Below, piece after piece: positions 32,755 through 45,394 of a stretch of DNA of 64,000 nt (the stretch's first letter is position 1; the number at the start of each line of letters is the position of its first letter). The translations under genes were made by a program, and so were the position numbers. Source of the DNA: Tolypocladium sp. Sup5 PDA-1 (taxonomy: Eukaryota > Ascomycota > Sordariomycetes > Hypocreales > Ophiocordycipitaceae); NCBI GenBank assembly GCA_000750105.3, contig JPHH03000028.1, positions 186,001 to 250,000 on the forward strand, read 5' to 3'. The notes under the pieces are model-generated. The model saw only the letters and a list, made by a program, of their open reading frames with translations. It had not been told where the DNA came from and did no database searches.

Positions 32755-35700
32755 GCCTCTCCTTTGGCGCCGGAGCAAGGCGCGCGTGCTGCGTCAGTGG
32801 CGGAGGGCTGGTGGTGTCTTGAAGCCAACGGGAGGGCGGCGGAAGCTCAAGGCGCGCGGCGGGACGTGGGAGCGCGGCGGAGCAGGGGTTGGCAGAGGAG
32901 TCTTGGAGTATCCGAGATAGGGCTGAGCCCAACGGGAGAGGAGCAGCGACCCGGCAGTTGAATCAGCTGCTGCTGGCAAAGGGGGAGACGCTCGGGTTTG
33001 GGCTGGAGCTGGCGCTGGAGAAGCGAGGATCGCGGGCGGACGCAAACATGGACATGCTGAAGAAGACAGTCGAGCCGGAGCCAGCACGCACCACCACCAC
33101 CGCCCTACCAAGCAACCTACTCGAGCAAAGCGCGAGCCCAATGACGGGGGTGAGGCAGGCTAGAGGGCGGGGAGGCTGACAATGGCCGGGGCGGACATGC
33201 GTGGGGTTCGGCAGCGACGGCTCCGTCAGTCGTCAGTGATGAGGCAGATTGGCAGCCAAGGGCGAGCACGGAGTATGTACGGAGTAGGGCAGATTAATGT
33301 CCGGAGCCTGGAGGCAGCGTGGTGGAGTGGTGGCCCGTGGGAGCGCGAGCTGAGCCGGCTGGGCTGATATCGGTGGCCAGCCTGCCAGCTTGGCCGGGGC
33401 TCGATATGCCACGAGGCCGCGGCAGCGGGCGGCAGGCAAGCGGGCACTTTGGGGCATGCACACTGCACACCACTCACTGCACAGCGGCGAAATGGAGAAA
33501 TTAAGGTACCTAGGTAGGTAGCTAGTAGAAGTGCCTCGCTGGTCGCGGCAGGCGGCCGAGAGCGTGCGCCAATGCCGCCGGCTCCGCGGTGCTAGCCATG
33601 TGCCATGACACCACTTGGCTCGGGCCAGGAACCGGTTGTCTTGTTGAAGAGTCGAGGCTGTTGAAGATGTCGAGGACAGCGTGCAACGGCAGTCGTCCTG
33701 AGGCTAGCAAGCAGCAAGGTTGGGGCAAAGCATATGTAGATGTAGACGGAGACGGAGACGGAGACGGAGATGGACATGGAGATGGACATGGAGATGGACA
33801 TGGACGAGCGTTGGTCCAACGTCGCACCTGGCCACGTCTGCCATGTGGCACCGGCACTGTCATATGTACAGCAATGCCCCATCATGGCATTTCCCCGTGC
33901 AAAGGACCAGGCCTGCAGTGAGGCAAGCCGCGGCAGCACGAGCGGCAAGGATCCAGCGCCCCAGCGAGCCGTTGGGCGTTCCATTTTGGGCCGTGGAGCC
34001 CGCCACTCCGATACACCCAAGAGGCACCGAGGCGCCAGGATGCACCGCCGCAAAACGTCGGGCGCACTCCTGCCCTGTACTTGATGGCAAGGCACCTAGG
34101 CCTACCTCCCTTGCCTCCGTTCGAATAGTTTGCTGCAGCGATGGTGCTCGAAACGGGCCAAAGTCGAAGAGAAATAAACATTGACGAGGTTGGATTTGTG
34201 GCGGCGCCTCCAGTCGCGGCAAGGCAGTTGCCCGCTGGTGCGTGCGTGGTTCAGTGGTTCACATCGCCCAGATCAGTCCGTCCAGTGGGCTGCGCGAGAA
34301 CGTCGAGCTTGGCCTCCATCATCGGCCAACTGCCGTGTCGCCGCATTCCCTGCAGTTCGATTTACCCTGTTTGGCTGACCAAGATGACGCTCGCGGGCCT
34401 TTGTCCCTCAACCAGGACGGGACGTTGATGACGCTCACTGACATGCCCCGCCGAAATCGTATCGGACGGGCCAACATTGATCCAGGATCTATTCTTGCAT
34501 GCCATCCACTTGGGGCGGCGCCACAGGGGGGGGCAGCGTCGGTGATCGTCGAGGCCCTGCTGTTGGTCCGCCAACGGGCGCCAGTCCCTGCCATTTCTTA
34601 CCTGCCACGCAACCCCCGTCTCAGGCCCTGGTCGTCGAGGCTTCTGCAATCTAGTTGCTGCGTGCCGTCCACATTTGTTTCAACAGCGAGAATGAAAGTC
34701 CACCTCGAGTTGATTGAGCATCAGTCAAGCGTTTGCGGTTGGTATCAAATAAGTTAAGGTTTCTGGCCTGCTTCTCCGTCTGATTGAGAGTTGCACTTCA
34801 CACGCCACTCACATGACCATTTCACACCAGACGGCGCCGGTGTCTCGCATTCATCATGATGACACCAGCGAATTTCTGCCGGAGAGTCAAGTGCACGGCG
34901 GCGACGGCATCAACGCGTTCGTCCAGCGAGGACCCGTTTCCCCCGTATTCCGCCATCGCCATGCCTGCAGTCCGGGGCGTTGATGCGACGACTCGTGCCG
35001 CTGATCCGGCAGGGGATCCTGTTCCTTTGCCTGATACGAGGGCGACGGTGGAGGCCAGCAGGTCTCGTGGGGAGACTTCCAAGGTGGCGGTCCAGCTCGG
35101 GTCCAGCCCACAGTCTCTCTCGTATGCGCCCAGAGGGCAAAGAAACCACTCACTCGCCTTTCCCCTGAGGGAAGAAGTCGGTGTCTTGCCGTAGATGCGC
35201 TCCGTGAAATCCGCGACGACAAAGTGTGCACGATATCCAGCGACAGACGGCGTGAATAATTACCATGTACGTGTGCTGCGCCCAGTTGCCCTTCTCGTGC
35301 AACCAACAACCCGGTCAGCCAACCAAACTCTCGCCCGGAATAGGTAGGTTGGTGGTTAATTCATTCCACGGGGAAGCGAGCTTTCTTCAGCCTCCACAAA
35401 ACACTACACATTAGCGCACAGCCCACCCAGCGCCCCCCCCAGCGAGTGACACCCTGCCAAACGGGCCGACACACTGTTTCTCTCCCGTCGTTTGACTCGT
35501 TTCCCTCTCTGACGCTGCCGACTCTCGTCGACTCAGCCTCTGCATTGTGCTCTGCGTGCGTGCATCCCGCTTCTCTCCTCCCCCATCCCATCTCCATCGC
35601 CATCGCCATCGCCATCGCCATACATCGAGCGCCGCCCAAGCATCACCGCCTGTTGGCATCGTCGCCAGCTCCCACCCACCTGGTGTTTGGGCCGTCCGTT

Positions 35701-36275
35701 GCGCTCGCTCCCGCTGGCGCCCGCTCCTGTCAGCGACTCAGCGACTCAGCGACTCAGCGACGTCACCCACGGCAACATACTTTGGCCAACGCCCCGTTCT
35801 GGGCAGTCCCCACCAGCTGCCACGGCGCTACCTCATCAACAATAGACTCGGCAGTCGAATTAACTTCGTCGTCGAGCAGAACGCAGCGTCCAGCGTCTCG
35901 TCTCCGCATGATTCGCGCTCCCTCGCTGCCGCCGTCGTTGTCGTTGTCGTTGTCGCTGTCGTCGTACACGGGCCGAGCGTCCAAGGAAACCGCCGCCCGA
36001 TCATTCGTTCGTTACACGACCACCGTCCTCCAGGCTCGCCAATTCAGCGCTCGCCTGCATCGCGCCTCTGGCTTCGTCCATCGTTTGACTGCCCTCGCTC
36101 GTCCCAGGCCCAGCGTTGGGCCGAGCCGCCGGTCGATACCGGGCCCATCGTCGTCGTCGTCGCAGCGTCGCCCTCATTGTGGCGGGCTAATTAACTGCAC
36201 CCGCGTCGGCTTCAACTTTCATTGACGGCCCCCCACTCGCTGTTCTTCGCCTTCCCGCCTGCCGGTTTGCCTGCC
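32755..36275. other. Large divergent intergenic region, 3.5 kb
   Basis: Promoters and leaders of the Zn2Cys6 regulator (left) and of the BtgC-like glucanase (right). The right 900 bp are strongly pyrimidine-rich, with short tandem motifs CATCGC (about 35598-35620), CGACTCAG (about 35732-35762) and GTCGTT (about 35930-35965), typical of a long fungal 5' leader. A hexamer minisatellite is at 33733-33805. Frames of 100-170 codons occur on both strands but show no family, splice or start support. Confidence 0.5.
33733..33805. repeat. Hexamer minisatellite
   Basis: About four GGAGAC units pass into three 12-bp GGAGATGGACAT units. All are purine-rich on the plus strand; translations of either strand are simple-sequence artefacts. 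Confidence 0.8.
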
Positions 36276-38522
36276 ATGCAACAGCACTACTCTCACGACG
36301 ACCCCTACGAGAGGGAGCCCCTCGAGTCCTCCCACGCGCAATACGACACCCCCCCTCGTCGACCCGCCGCCCAGAACCCTGCCTTCGACTACGGCCAGCC
36401 TGCGTCGCCCTATCACGACGACGTCCCGACCCGACTACACCAGGCAGACTCGTCCTCGTCCTCGTCGAGCCGTTCGCGGGGCCACCACAACTACCCTCGC
36501 CCTTACGCGCCCAACGAAGCTGCTCCTGGCTCTCGCAGCATGGAGGACGACGCTGAACCCCCACCACCGCCTCGCCATGGCGACTACAGCTACTACAACA
36601 GAGGCGGCCCATCGCGAGGCGCCGACAACGCAGCGTACGCCCCCCGGCCCGGCCCGAGCAACATTACCCCCGGCGCTGACAATTTCAGCGCGTCTGCCTC
36701 TGGCGGCATGTCCGGAATAGCCTACAACGTCGCCGACCGCAACGCTCGCGAGAGCGGCTTGGACGCCATGCGCGCCACCAGCCAGATCCCGCCTCCTCCC
36801 TCCCGCGCCCAGTATCCCAACGCCGCGAGGCAACCCTACCCGCCGCACAGCAACGGCGGCTACCCCTACGACCCCAACAGCCCCCGCGGCGGGAACCTCG
36901 CGGACCGGGACTCTCACTCGAGCCTCAACCCCTTTGGCACCACCGTCGGCACGCCCTCTGCCGGAACGCATTCGCCTGCCCGGAGCATGCGCAGCTTCGC
37001 CCCGAGCGACTCCTACGCCGACGACCCGTACCAGGCCTACTCGAGCGTCCCACGCAACGGCGGCACACAGCTGGGCGTCGTTGACCCCAACGACATCGAG
37101 GACGACGGAGACGACGGCCTGCACTACCCGCCGCGCAACCGTCGCAACTCGATGCTGAGCGCGTCCACCTCGGACCGGGGAGCCAGGCCGCCCATTGGAG
37201 CCGCTGCGGCAGTCGGTGGCGCGGCCGCGGCTGGGGGCCTCTTTGGCCGGAATGGTAGGCGACACAAGCAGCGATGCAGTATCCGTCTAGAGACGCTAAC
37301 AGAGGAACGCGCAGGTCATGGCGGCAGCGGCGATCACGTCTACGATGCCGGTGCGAGTCGGGAAAAGTCCTCGGCCTGGCTGTCAAAGCAAAAGGGCGGC
37401 AGCAAGAAGTGGAAGTGGATCGTCATCATCGCCCTCTTCCTCGTCATCGCCGGGGCCATTACCGGCGGCGTCGTCGGCGCGCTCATGGCCGGGAACAAAA
37501 CCAACGGCGGCCCCAGCAAGGGGAACTCGGCGTCGGACGACACCAACAAGAACGGAGACCTAAACATCGACAGCACCGAGATCAAGGCCCTAATGAACAA
37601 CCCCAACCTGCACAAGGTTTTCCCGGGCATGGACTACACGCCCTTGAACACGCAGTACCCCGACTGCATCCACAACCCGCCCTCGCAGAACAACGTCACG
37701 CGCGACGTGGCCGTGCTCAGCCAGCTCACCAACAAGATCCGCCTCTACGGCACCGACTGCAACCAGACGCAGATGCTCCTCCACGCCATTGACCAGCTCA
37801 AGATGAAGGACACCATCAAGGTCTGGCTGGGCGTGTGGCAGGACAACAATCAAACGACCAACGACCGCCAGCTGCAGCAGATGTGGGACATCCTCGACGA
37901 CTACGGGGATACGCCGTTTGAGGGCGTCATTGTCGCCAATGAGGTCCTCTTCCGCCAGGACATGACCATTACCCGCCTGGCCAGCATCCTCGACGGCGTG
38001 CGAACCAACCTCACGGCGAAGAAGCTCAACCTCCCGGTTGCTACCTCGGACCTGGGCGACGACTGGACCTCTGCCCTCGCCGCCGACAGCGACTACGTTA
38101 TGGCCAACATCCATCCCTTCTTCGCTGGGGTCGCCGCCGACAAGGCCGCCGCGTGGACGTCCAACTTTTGGAAGGAAAAGGACGGCCCGTTCTGGAAGTC
38201 GGATAAACAGAAGAACGTGATATCCGAGACGGGGTGGCCGAGCGCGGGCGGCATAGACTGCGGCAGCGCCACGGTGACGACGTGCTCGCCGGGCGCCGTG
38301 GCCGGCATCGACGAGATGAACCGGTTCATGTCCGACTGGGTCTGCCAGGCGCTCGACAACGGCACCAACTACTTTTGGTTCGAGGCCTTTGACGAGCCCT
38401 GGAAGGTCCGGTTCAATACAAAGGGCAAGGAGTGGGAGGACAAGTGGGGGCTGATGGATATCAACCGGAAGCTCAAGGACGGCGTCAAGATTCCCGACTG
38501 CGGAGGCAAGACGGTCTCCTGA
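36276..38522 (+). CDS. btgC: Membrane-anchored GH17 glucan endo-1,3-beta-glucosidase (BtgC-like)
   Basis: Exons 36276-37254 and 37315-38522; the 60-nt intron (GTAGGC, CGCTAAC branch, GCGCAG) is a multiple of three and hides as 20 extra codons in the raw frame. The frame upstream of 36276 opens at a TTG, so MQQHYSHDDPYERE is the start. The product is 728 residues. Residues 1-355 are a Pro/Ser/Tyr-rich disordered cytoplasmic tail. One hydrophobic anchor follows at about 357-385 (WIVIIALFLVIAGAITGG), then an extracellular GH17 barrel with acid/base Glu536 in IVANEVLF and nucleophile Glu631 in SETGWPS. This type II layout is that of BtgC, which trims beta-1,3-glucan at the plasma membrane and cell wall. 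Confidence 0.92.
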   Translation: MQQHYSHDDPYEREPLESSHAQYDTPPRRPAAQNPAFDYGQPASPYHDDVPTRLHQADSSSSSSSRSRGHHNYPRPYAPNEAAPGSRSMEDDAEPPPPPRHGDYSYYNRGGPSRGADNAAYAPRPGPSNITPGADNFSASASGGMSGIAYNVADRNARESGLDAMRATSQIPPPPSRAQYPNAARQPYPPHSNGGYPYDPNSPRGGNLADRDSHSSLNPFGTTVGTPSAGTHSPARSMRSFAPSDSYADDPYQAYSSVPRNGGTQLGVVDPNDIEDDGDDGLHYPPRNRRNSMLSASTSDRGARPPIGAAAAVGGAAAAGGLFGRNGRRHKQRCSIRLETLTEERAGHGGSGDHVYDAGASREKSSAWLSKQKGGSKKWKWIVIIALFLVIAGAITGGVVGALMAGNKTNGGPSKGNSASDDTNKNGDLNIDSTEIKALMNNPNLHKVFPGMDYTPLNTQYPDCIHNPPSQNNVTRDVAVLSQLTNKIRLYGTDCNQTQMLLHAIDQLKMKDTIKVWLGVWQDNNQTTNDRQLQQMWDILDDYGDTPFEGVIVANEVLFRQDMTITRLASILDGVRTNLTAKKLNLPVATSDLGDDWTSALAADSDYVMANIHPFFAGVAADKAAAWTSNFWKEKDGPFWKSDKQKNVISETGWPSAGGIDCGSATVTTCSPGAVAGIDEMNRFMSDWVCQALDNGTNYFWFEAFDEPWKVRFNTKGKEWEDKWGLMDINRKLKDGVKIPDCGGKTVS

Positions 38523-39162
38523 CCACGATGTTCCGACAGTTTACGACTCGTGGGCCTCACGATTGCTTTTCTGCTGCATACGATACGCGTTCATGTTTCG
38601 AAACATGATCACCACGGACATGGGGGTTGAATTCTTTTGCTGCGCCTGGCGTTTTGGAGCCCGAGGAAACGGCGGGTTTGTATTTGTATAGTTGCATACC
38701 ATTGTATGTCCGCGGACGGCTTTGTTTACGTCCCGGTCTGGATGCGGCGATGGAGACGAGACGAGACGAGCATGACATGAGGTAGATAAAGTGGTCAGAA
38801 ATGTAACGCATCCATGTGCTCGCCTGTGACGTGACCCGGCAGGGTGAAGTTGAGCCGAGCTCTTGACCGTGCCGCTGGGCGACTGGTCCTGGGCCGGCGA
38901 CTGAGTTGCACCGTGATTGCGGTGTCCTGGCGTTGCTTGTTCACGAGCAGCGAGTCGTAGGGCTGGCCTCGCCTCAATCGTCGAGAGGGTCGTTGGCAGC
39001 CGCGAGGGCGTTACCCTGCTGCACTCGTCCCCGCCAGGGAGTTGGCCGTGCCGTTTCGCGACCGAGTGGGCATCGAGCTTGGCCTGGGTGCATGTGCCCA
39101 GCTTGCCTGACGAAGGACGAGGCTCATCCATGCGCGGGGTTGTCAAGAACGTAGACTGCAGC
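38523..39162. other. Intergenic region between convergent genes
   Basis: 3' flanks of the glucanase and of the SRR1-like gene; nothing else is seen. Confidence 0.6.
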
Positions 39163-40152
39163 TCAAGTTATGCTCACAGACGCAAGCTTGTCCGTCAGAT
39201 CGTCTCGCTCATCCGCCACGGAGTCTCGACCCGACCCCGTGCCCGCCTCCTCGCTTGCCGCAGGACGCCAGTACACGGACGTGCTGGAAAACGCCGTCCC
39301 GAGGGTGTCCTGCGGGAACGCGGCCTTTTCGTACGTCTGCTCCATGGCCTTTAAGTTGGCCAAGTCGCGTGCCTCCTCTGCCAGCGAGACCCTGCAACGC
39401 CGTCAGCCGTCACCCGCCTCGTGAAAAGGACGGGCGGGGAGCACTCACTGGTCCCAGACGTCCCACCCCGTGCCGACAAACACGGCGGGCAGGCCGTTCT
39501 TCAGCGCGAGCGCGTAGACGGGGCGGTAGAGGTGCACGCCAAAGAGCAGCGTCTCGGGGTCGACGCGCTCGCACCCGGCCGGGGAGTCGACGACGTGATG
39601 GCCCAGGCTGGCGATGAAGGCCCTGTCCGAGGCCGTGAAGACGGGTTCCTGGAAGAAGCACGGCACTCTCTTGCCCCCCGTTTTCCTCTCTGCGAACCCG
39701 TCACGTTAGCATTCCCATCCCTGATCGTGATACGTGCAGGAATGGGGGGGGGGGGGCGCACCGAGCTCGTCGACCATGACGAGAAAGGCGATGAGCTGGA
39801 CGTAGGTCCGCCGCCGGGCCTCCCAGCCGCCGTCGGCGGGGTCGAACGTCCCGATGCCGAGACACACGGCCTGCGTCACGGGAGCGGCGGTGGCGGCGAC
39901 GAGGGCGCGGAGGGAGAGGCAGGCCGGCGAGGACTCCCAGGCGGTGCGGAGGGTGCGGTACTCGGCGGCTATGTCGGGGACGGGGCGCAGGGGGCCGGTT
40001 CGGGGGGTGGGCGTCGGGGAGGCGGGGGAGGAGGTGCGTGACGCGCGGGGAGGGTTGTTGCGACGGGTTTTCTTTGGTTTGACGAATGTCCATTCATCGT
40101 CGTTGGTGCCTTTGTCGTGGGTTCCGGGTTTTGGGGACGAGGGGGGATTCAT
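39163..40152 (-). CDS. SRR1-like domain protein
   Basis: Exons 40152-39762, 39689-39449 and 39391-39163, with introns of 72 nt (GTGCGC...GCTAACGTGACGGGTTCGCAG) and 57 nt (GTGAGT...GTTGCAG), give 286 residues. The N-terminus is charged and ends WTFVKPKK. Core motifs of the SRR1-like family are present: CLGIGTFD near residue 93, QLIAFLVMVDEL, then VPCFFQEPVFTASDRAFIASLG and LFGVHLYRPVYALAL across the exon 2 joins. The family was named for plant SENSITIVITY TO RED LIGHT REDUCED 1; fungal members are linked to ribosome, haem or stress biology, and the biochemical role is not settled. It is soluble. A run of G/C homopolymer inside intron 1 (about 39744-39756) could cause sequencing errors. Confidence 0.82.
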
Positions 40153-41680
40153 GACGGCGGTTTGCCTGAGGGCATGGCAGGGCAGAAGAGACGCGGGAGA
40201 GGAAGTTCATCCGACATGTGAGAACCAATATGAGAGAGAATGTGAGCTCGATGCCCTTTCGTCTCACGTCTCAGTGAACCCTCGCTGTGGAGAGAGGAAG
40301 TTTGCGCAAACTAACGATGTTGTGGTATAGGGTAGGCCATCTCCGAGCACCGCAAGACCACCGCTTCCACCACATAAGACGCTGTTTCTATCGCTGTGAA
40401 TACCCAGGTTGGTGGTCATGTAGATATGGGACGGAATGCCTTGAAAGCCACAGAAGGTATCGACATCCGTCGTTTAGATGGATCTTGAGCCCTCGGCGCG
40501 TATCTTGACCGTCGTGCCTGATCGAAGTACATACAGCACCACCCGACAGCCGCTCCGTACTTCTTCCGGGCCCTGGAGCCACCACCATGAGTCGACACCT
40601 GCCTGAGGTGACATGATAATTACCACCCCATCCTTTCGGCCGACACCCGGCTTCAACATCCTCAGCGTCCCGAAGGAGTCGCCTCCATCTGCAACCCCAA
40701 ACCAACTCCCCGAGCGTTGGGGGCCGCGGCGCGCGGAACCAGCATCAAACGACGCTGCATCCCTCCCCAGCGGCTGGGCGCCATTGGCCCGCCACCGCCG
40801 CCAGCCCACCCACCCACGGCCGACGCGGGCGCTTAACGACAGGCTCGCCGTCCAACCACATGCCTCGGACGGGCCTGTGCCTGCGGTCGCCTCCACGCAG
40901 CATCGACACACCCCGAGACTCCAAGAGGGGAGGCCGCATCGTCGCACGGTCCAGCCGCCGGCCGCCGACCGCTCATTGGCCCCGGGGCCCGGCATCGTCG
41001 ACTTTGCGTTCTGACTGGGCCCCCGGATCCCTGGCGGCATGCACCTCTCCCGCTCCACGCGCTGCGAATCACAGCGGCCGTCACGGCGGCCCTCCTGTCG
41101 CCTGGTCACCTGCAGCTGCAGCATGTCCCCTCGACGGGCACGTCCACGCCGCGGTGCAGTCCGCTGGCGGTGGCGATACTTGCAACTCGCTGCTCGCCAA
41201 GAGCCGCTCATCAACCATGGAGGCGCCTGCACGTCCGATTCGTCTTGCCCGCATGCAGGTTGGGCAGGCGGTTGGATGGGCCGGCACGCGCAGCACACGC
41301 AGCACAACACAGCACAGCGGAGCTTTGCTTTAACTCCAACCGGACCCCAATGTTGACCTCGTCCCCTCTCGCTCGCCCTCCTGTCCGCTTTTTCTTCGAC
41401 CAACGACCCCTTGTGTTGAAGAAGTCATGGTTTGGAGCTGAAAGGCTGAGCCTTGACCTGCTCCGACTGACTGACGGGTTGCGTGCCAGCCTCATCATCA
41501 GCATCGTCGACATCTCTTAGTGCAAGCCGAGTCGCACAGGTACGACGAACAAGGTCAGAGCCGGTGGGAGACGACAGAGTGGATGACATCGAGACCGCTC
41601 GAGAAACACCGCAGCGCTTGAGTTCGACCTGCCTCATCTCCTCGCCGTCCCAACTTCTCAACTTGACCACCACGCCCACA
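40153..41680. other. Divergent intergenic region, 1.5 kb
   Basis: Promoters of the SRR1-like gene and of the BIM1-like gene. Multiple GC-rich overlapping frames are present without support; no gene is called. Confidence 0.5.
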
Positions 41681-42422
41681 ATGCTGTCCCTCTTCTTCCT
41701 GGCCCTTGTGGCCCTCGCCTCTGCCCACAGCGTCATCACCTATCCCGGCTGGCGAGGCAACAACCTCATCACGAACGAGACCTTTCCCTACGGCATGCAG
41801 TGGATATATCCTTGTAAGTCACCATCCGACTCATGAGCCGTCAAGACTCGGGCTCACCAACTCAGGCGGCGGCGTCGGCACCACACGCAACCGCACCTAC
41901 TGGCCCACGACCGGTGGCGCCGTAGCCTTCCAGCCTGGCTGGTTCCGCGGCCACTCGGTCGCCTTTGCCTACATCAACCTTGGCTTCGGCACCGACGGCC
42001 CCGACAACGGCCCGCTAAACATGTCTAACCCGATGGTGCATCAGTTTGAGCTCATCGGCCCGACCAACAACCCCTTCCCCGGCACCATCTGCCTCCCCCA
42101 GGTGCCGCTTCCCGTCAACGCGACTGTCAAGGCCGGCGACTTGGCCACCATCCAGGTCGTCGAGCTGGCCCAGCACGGCGCCGCCCTCTACTCGTGCGTC
42201 GACATCATCTTCGCCGAGCCCGGCGACAAGCGCATCGCCGAGGTCAACGAAACCAACTGCTTCAACTCGACCGAAATTGGCTTCGCCGACGTCTACACCA
42301 TCACCACCAAGCAGTCGGGCAGCAGCGAGTACGCCAAGTCGGGCGCCGAGGCGGCGGCCCGCGGGCTCAGCTGGACTGGGTTCCTGCCGCTCGTCGTGGG
42401 TGCTCTCTGGGTGCTGCTGTGA
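41681..42422 (+). CDS. BIM1/X325-type copper-binding secreted protein, GPI-anchored
   Basis: Exons 41681-41813 and 41866-42422 (52-nt intron GTAAGT...CTCAG) encode 229 residues. A signal peptide (MLSLFFLALVALASA) leaves His16 as the mature N-terminus, in the HSVITYPGWRG context that forms one half of the LPMO-like copper site. Exon joining gives MQWIYPCGGVG and then TRNRTYWPTTGG. Further Cys residues lie in TICLPQVP, YSCVDIIF and ETNCFNST. The C-terminus is hydrophobic (WTGFLPLVVGALWVLL) after a Ser/Gly/Ala stretch, as in GPI-anchored proteins. The BIM1 group resembles lytic polysaccharide monooxygenases but is reported to bind copper for uptake rather than cut polysaccharide. It probably sits at the cell surface, and copper-dependent regulation is likely, though no site was identified. 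Confidence 0.9.
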
Positions 42423-42963
42423 ACGGGGTGTACAAGTAAGCGTTTAGGGGTGATGGACATGGCGTCGCTGAGCGCGCCCATACACTTGACCTTGCATACG
42501 GTGAGAAGCAAGAGAGTCTGCAAACATCTTTGTTGCTTCACAATCGGGAGGAGCAAACGACCCTCGCGGAGCATAACAGGACCTGCGAGTATAAAAGAGA
42601 GGCGAAAAGTCTCCACGACGGAAGAGGCAACTCGAGCGAGAGAACCTTGAATACCTGGTCAGGAGGACCGCGGATCTCGTTGGACATTTTTTTTTACCTG
42701 TTTCCTAATTACATGGGAGGATGAAGGCATTGATTACCATATTGGAGTCATGTGGCGTAGTATACTACAGCAATGACATTTCCAGATATCAATATGTTTT
42801 CACGCATGGTACAACAGGGGGCGTCAGTGAAGTACGAATGCTCGCATAACGTGTTCATGATGGCTCTACTCACCCTGGGCATCTAATCGTTTCTCACTCC
42901 GACCAAGTTCCCCGTGCTTCATCGAGGTTTCCCATACTCATCGAATCATTATCTACTTCCAGC
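42423..42963. other. Intergenic region between convergent genes
   Basis: 3' flanks of the BIM1-like and Doa1 genes; no further signal. Confidence 0.6.
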
Positions 42964-45394
42964 TCACCGCACCAAGCCCAGACACTCGTCCGCTACACTC
43001 TTGACCCTCTCCTCCGAGCCCCTGCTCTTCGCGCCGCGCGCCCAGGCCGCAACGTCGAGGTTGACCGCCTCCGCCGTCGACGTCTTGAGGATCGTGCCCA
43101 GCGCGACGAGCGCGCGGTACAGCACCTCTGAGTCCGTCTGGTCCTTGATGACGGCGCCGAGCAGCACAATCAGCCGGCGGCGCTGCTCGGGCGACAGCAG
43201 CTTCTCCTTGTTGACGAGCACGGAAAAGTTGAGCGCCGACGTGGTCAGCGCGACGAGCATGTTGCGGTTGAACTTGCCAATGGGCTCGCCGCCCTTGACG
43301 CCCGCGAGGCGCTCCAGGAAGGCAATGGCCTTGTCGGCCTGGGAGCTGGCCAGGCTGCGGCCCTCGGCGGAGCCAAACAGGTTGGCGACGGTCCGCGCGG
43401 CCATCATCGGCGCGTTTTCGCTCGGGGCCGAGTCCGCTGGGATGGACGAGCGGATGGCGACGTCGAGCACCGTTCCGTACTGGGGGTCCGAGTACTCAGC
43501 AACCAGCGGGTACTTGGCCATGCAGCGCAGCACATCCAGGCCCGGCAGTCGGTCGCCGTATGGCCACTGAAGGACGATTCGAACGACCAGGTCCAGTGCC
43601 TTGGGCGGGATCGGCTTGGACGACTCGAGAGCCACTCGCAGAGATTGGAGCACCGCCTCCTCGCCAGGGTTGAATGCTGCGTCTTTGCGACCCGACGACA
43701 CCATGCTCTTATTGATGCTCATAATCTTGGCAAAGATGGCTACAAATTGGTTAGTACGTAAATTTGACGCCCTCGAGGGACCATACACACCTTCGTACTT
43801 GGCAGCCGAGATGCCGAGGTACTCCTTTTGAGGAACCACGCGTGGCTCGGGCTGCGACGCTTCCCCAGGCCGGTACCGCGACTCGGTGCCATAGGGGTCT
43901 GCCCCGGCGGACTCCGATGACTGACCCAGCGAGGCACCCTTTGTGTTTTCGGTGATGAAGTTGGCGACACTATCGAGGTACGTGAGGGGAAGCTCGTTGT
44001 CGCCGAGGAACTTGGTGGCGCGCTCGTATGGGTTCTCGGAAAGGTTGTACGGCAGCTTCAGCGGAGGCTTGCCGTCCTCAATGTCCACGTCAAAGACGTA
44101 GTCGTACGACTGGCCGTTGTATTCCACCTTTTTGCCAGTACTGCCGACGGCGTCGACGACGGTGCCAACGTTGATCCACTGCTGCTGGCTCACTGACCAC
44201 TGGTGTGCTGTGACGTTGCCGTTGCTCTCCTTGATCATCTGCACCTGGCCTTCCTTGGTGCCCGACTTGGACGTCAGGAACTCGGGGCCTGGGAGCTTCT
44301 CCTTGTTGATTCCGCCGACCTGCTGTTGCGGAATGGATGACGACTTGACCGACTCCTCAAACTCCGCCAGCGTCTCTTGGTCCGCCACCTGACCCGGACG
44401 GCGCGTAAAGACACGAGCGACGCCATCGCTGGCGCCGGTCACGATGTCGCCGGTGTCGGGGTTCGCGGCCACGGTCCAGACGGAGATGGCGGGGTGGGTT
44501 ATGGTCTGAACGCACTCCAGGCCTCTCCATATCCTCACGGTCCGGTCCTCGCCGGCGCTGACCAGCTCCCCAGAGGGCAGACTTGTCAACGAATAGACGA
44601 AACTCTCATGGCCGTGGAGTTCCCCAACCTGCTGTCCGTTCAGCTTCCACAGCCTCAGCGTCCCGTCATTGCTGGCGCTGGCAATGTCGGCACCGCTGGG
44701 GTGACCGGCTGGGACCCTGCATAGCGCTCTCACAACGTCGGGGGTATGGATTGTCGACTTGGGCATGACCTCGCCCGCGGTGGATTGCGTCAGGTCGAAC
44801 ACTCGGATGCTCTTGTCGGCACAGCCAGTCACCACCGTCTTGTCGTCGAGCGCCACCACGTTCCAGACAGACATGCCCTCGTGGCCGCCCAGCATGAACT
44901 CCGTCTCCCACTTGGTCAAGTTCCAGACGCGGGCCTGGCCATCCCACCCCCCAGAGACGAGGTAGTCTCCGCTCGGAGACACATCGAGAGTGCAGACGTT
45001 GTGGGCGTGCCCGACGAGCAGGCGCTCCGCGTTGTCCGCAGAGGTCGAGCGTGGAGACTTGACCTCGATGATGGTGTCCTTGCCGCCAGACACCACCAGG
45101 CCGTCTGGGTGATCCTTGGCAGGGGGAAAAAAGGTCAACGAGTTGACGTATTCGGAGCCCCGGCTGACGAGGGTGCCTTCAAAGGACGGCGGGGAGCTGG
45201 GGCCACGCCGCCAGATGCGGACGGTGCAGTCTCTGGAAGCGGAGAGGACGATTTCGGGCGAGGGGAAGCAGACCGCTCGGACCTGCAGTTGAGGTGAAGT
45301 TAGCAGAGCCCGGCAGCGAGGGCAGCGCAATGGTGGCTCATACATCGGCTTCGTGGCCGAGGAGCTGCGCCGACAGCTTGAAGTCGCCCGCCAT
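42964..45394 (-). CDS. doa1: Doa1/Ufd3 (PLAA) WD40-PFU-PUL ubiquitin-binding protein
   Basis: Exons 45394-45344, 45282-43791 and 43739-42964, with introns of 61 and 51 nt (GTATGA...CTGCAG and GTGTGT...ACTAACC...TTTGTAG), give 772 residues. The first exon (MAGDFKLSAQLLGHEAD) supplies the start of WD repeat 1. The 51-nt intron is in frame and would otherwise look like 17 coding residues. Seven WD40 repeats occupy about residues 5-300. A PFU ubiquitin-binding domain with YDYVFDVDIEDG lies around 340-450, and the C-terminal PUL Armadillo-like domain that binds Cdc48/p97 is about 500-772. The protein acts with Cdc48 in ubiquitin homeostasis and in sorting of ubiquitylated cargo. Confidence 0.94.

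Noticed and set aside
34237..34262. tRNA A-box-like string (GTGGTTCAGTGGTT)
   Set aside because: No B box (GGTTCGANTCC) and no pairing acceptor arms follow within 100 bp.
34242..34757. 171-codon ORF in the 3.5-kb intergenic region
   Set aside because: There is no recognisable domain, codon bias is weak, and overlapping frames of similar size occur on the other strand.
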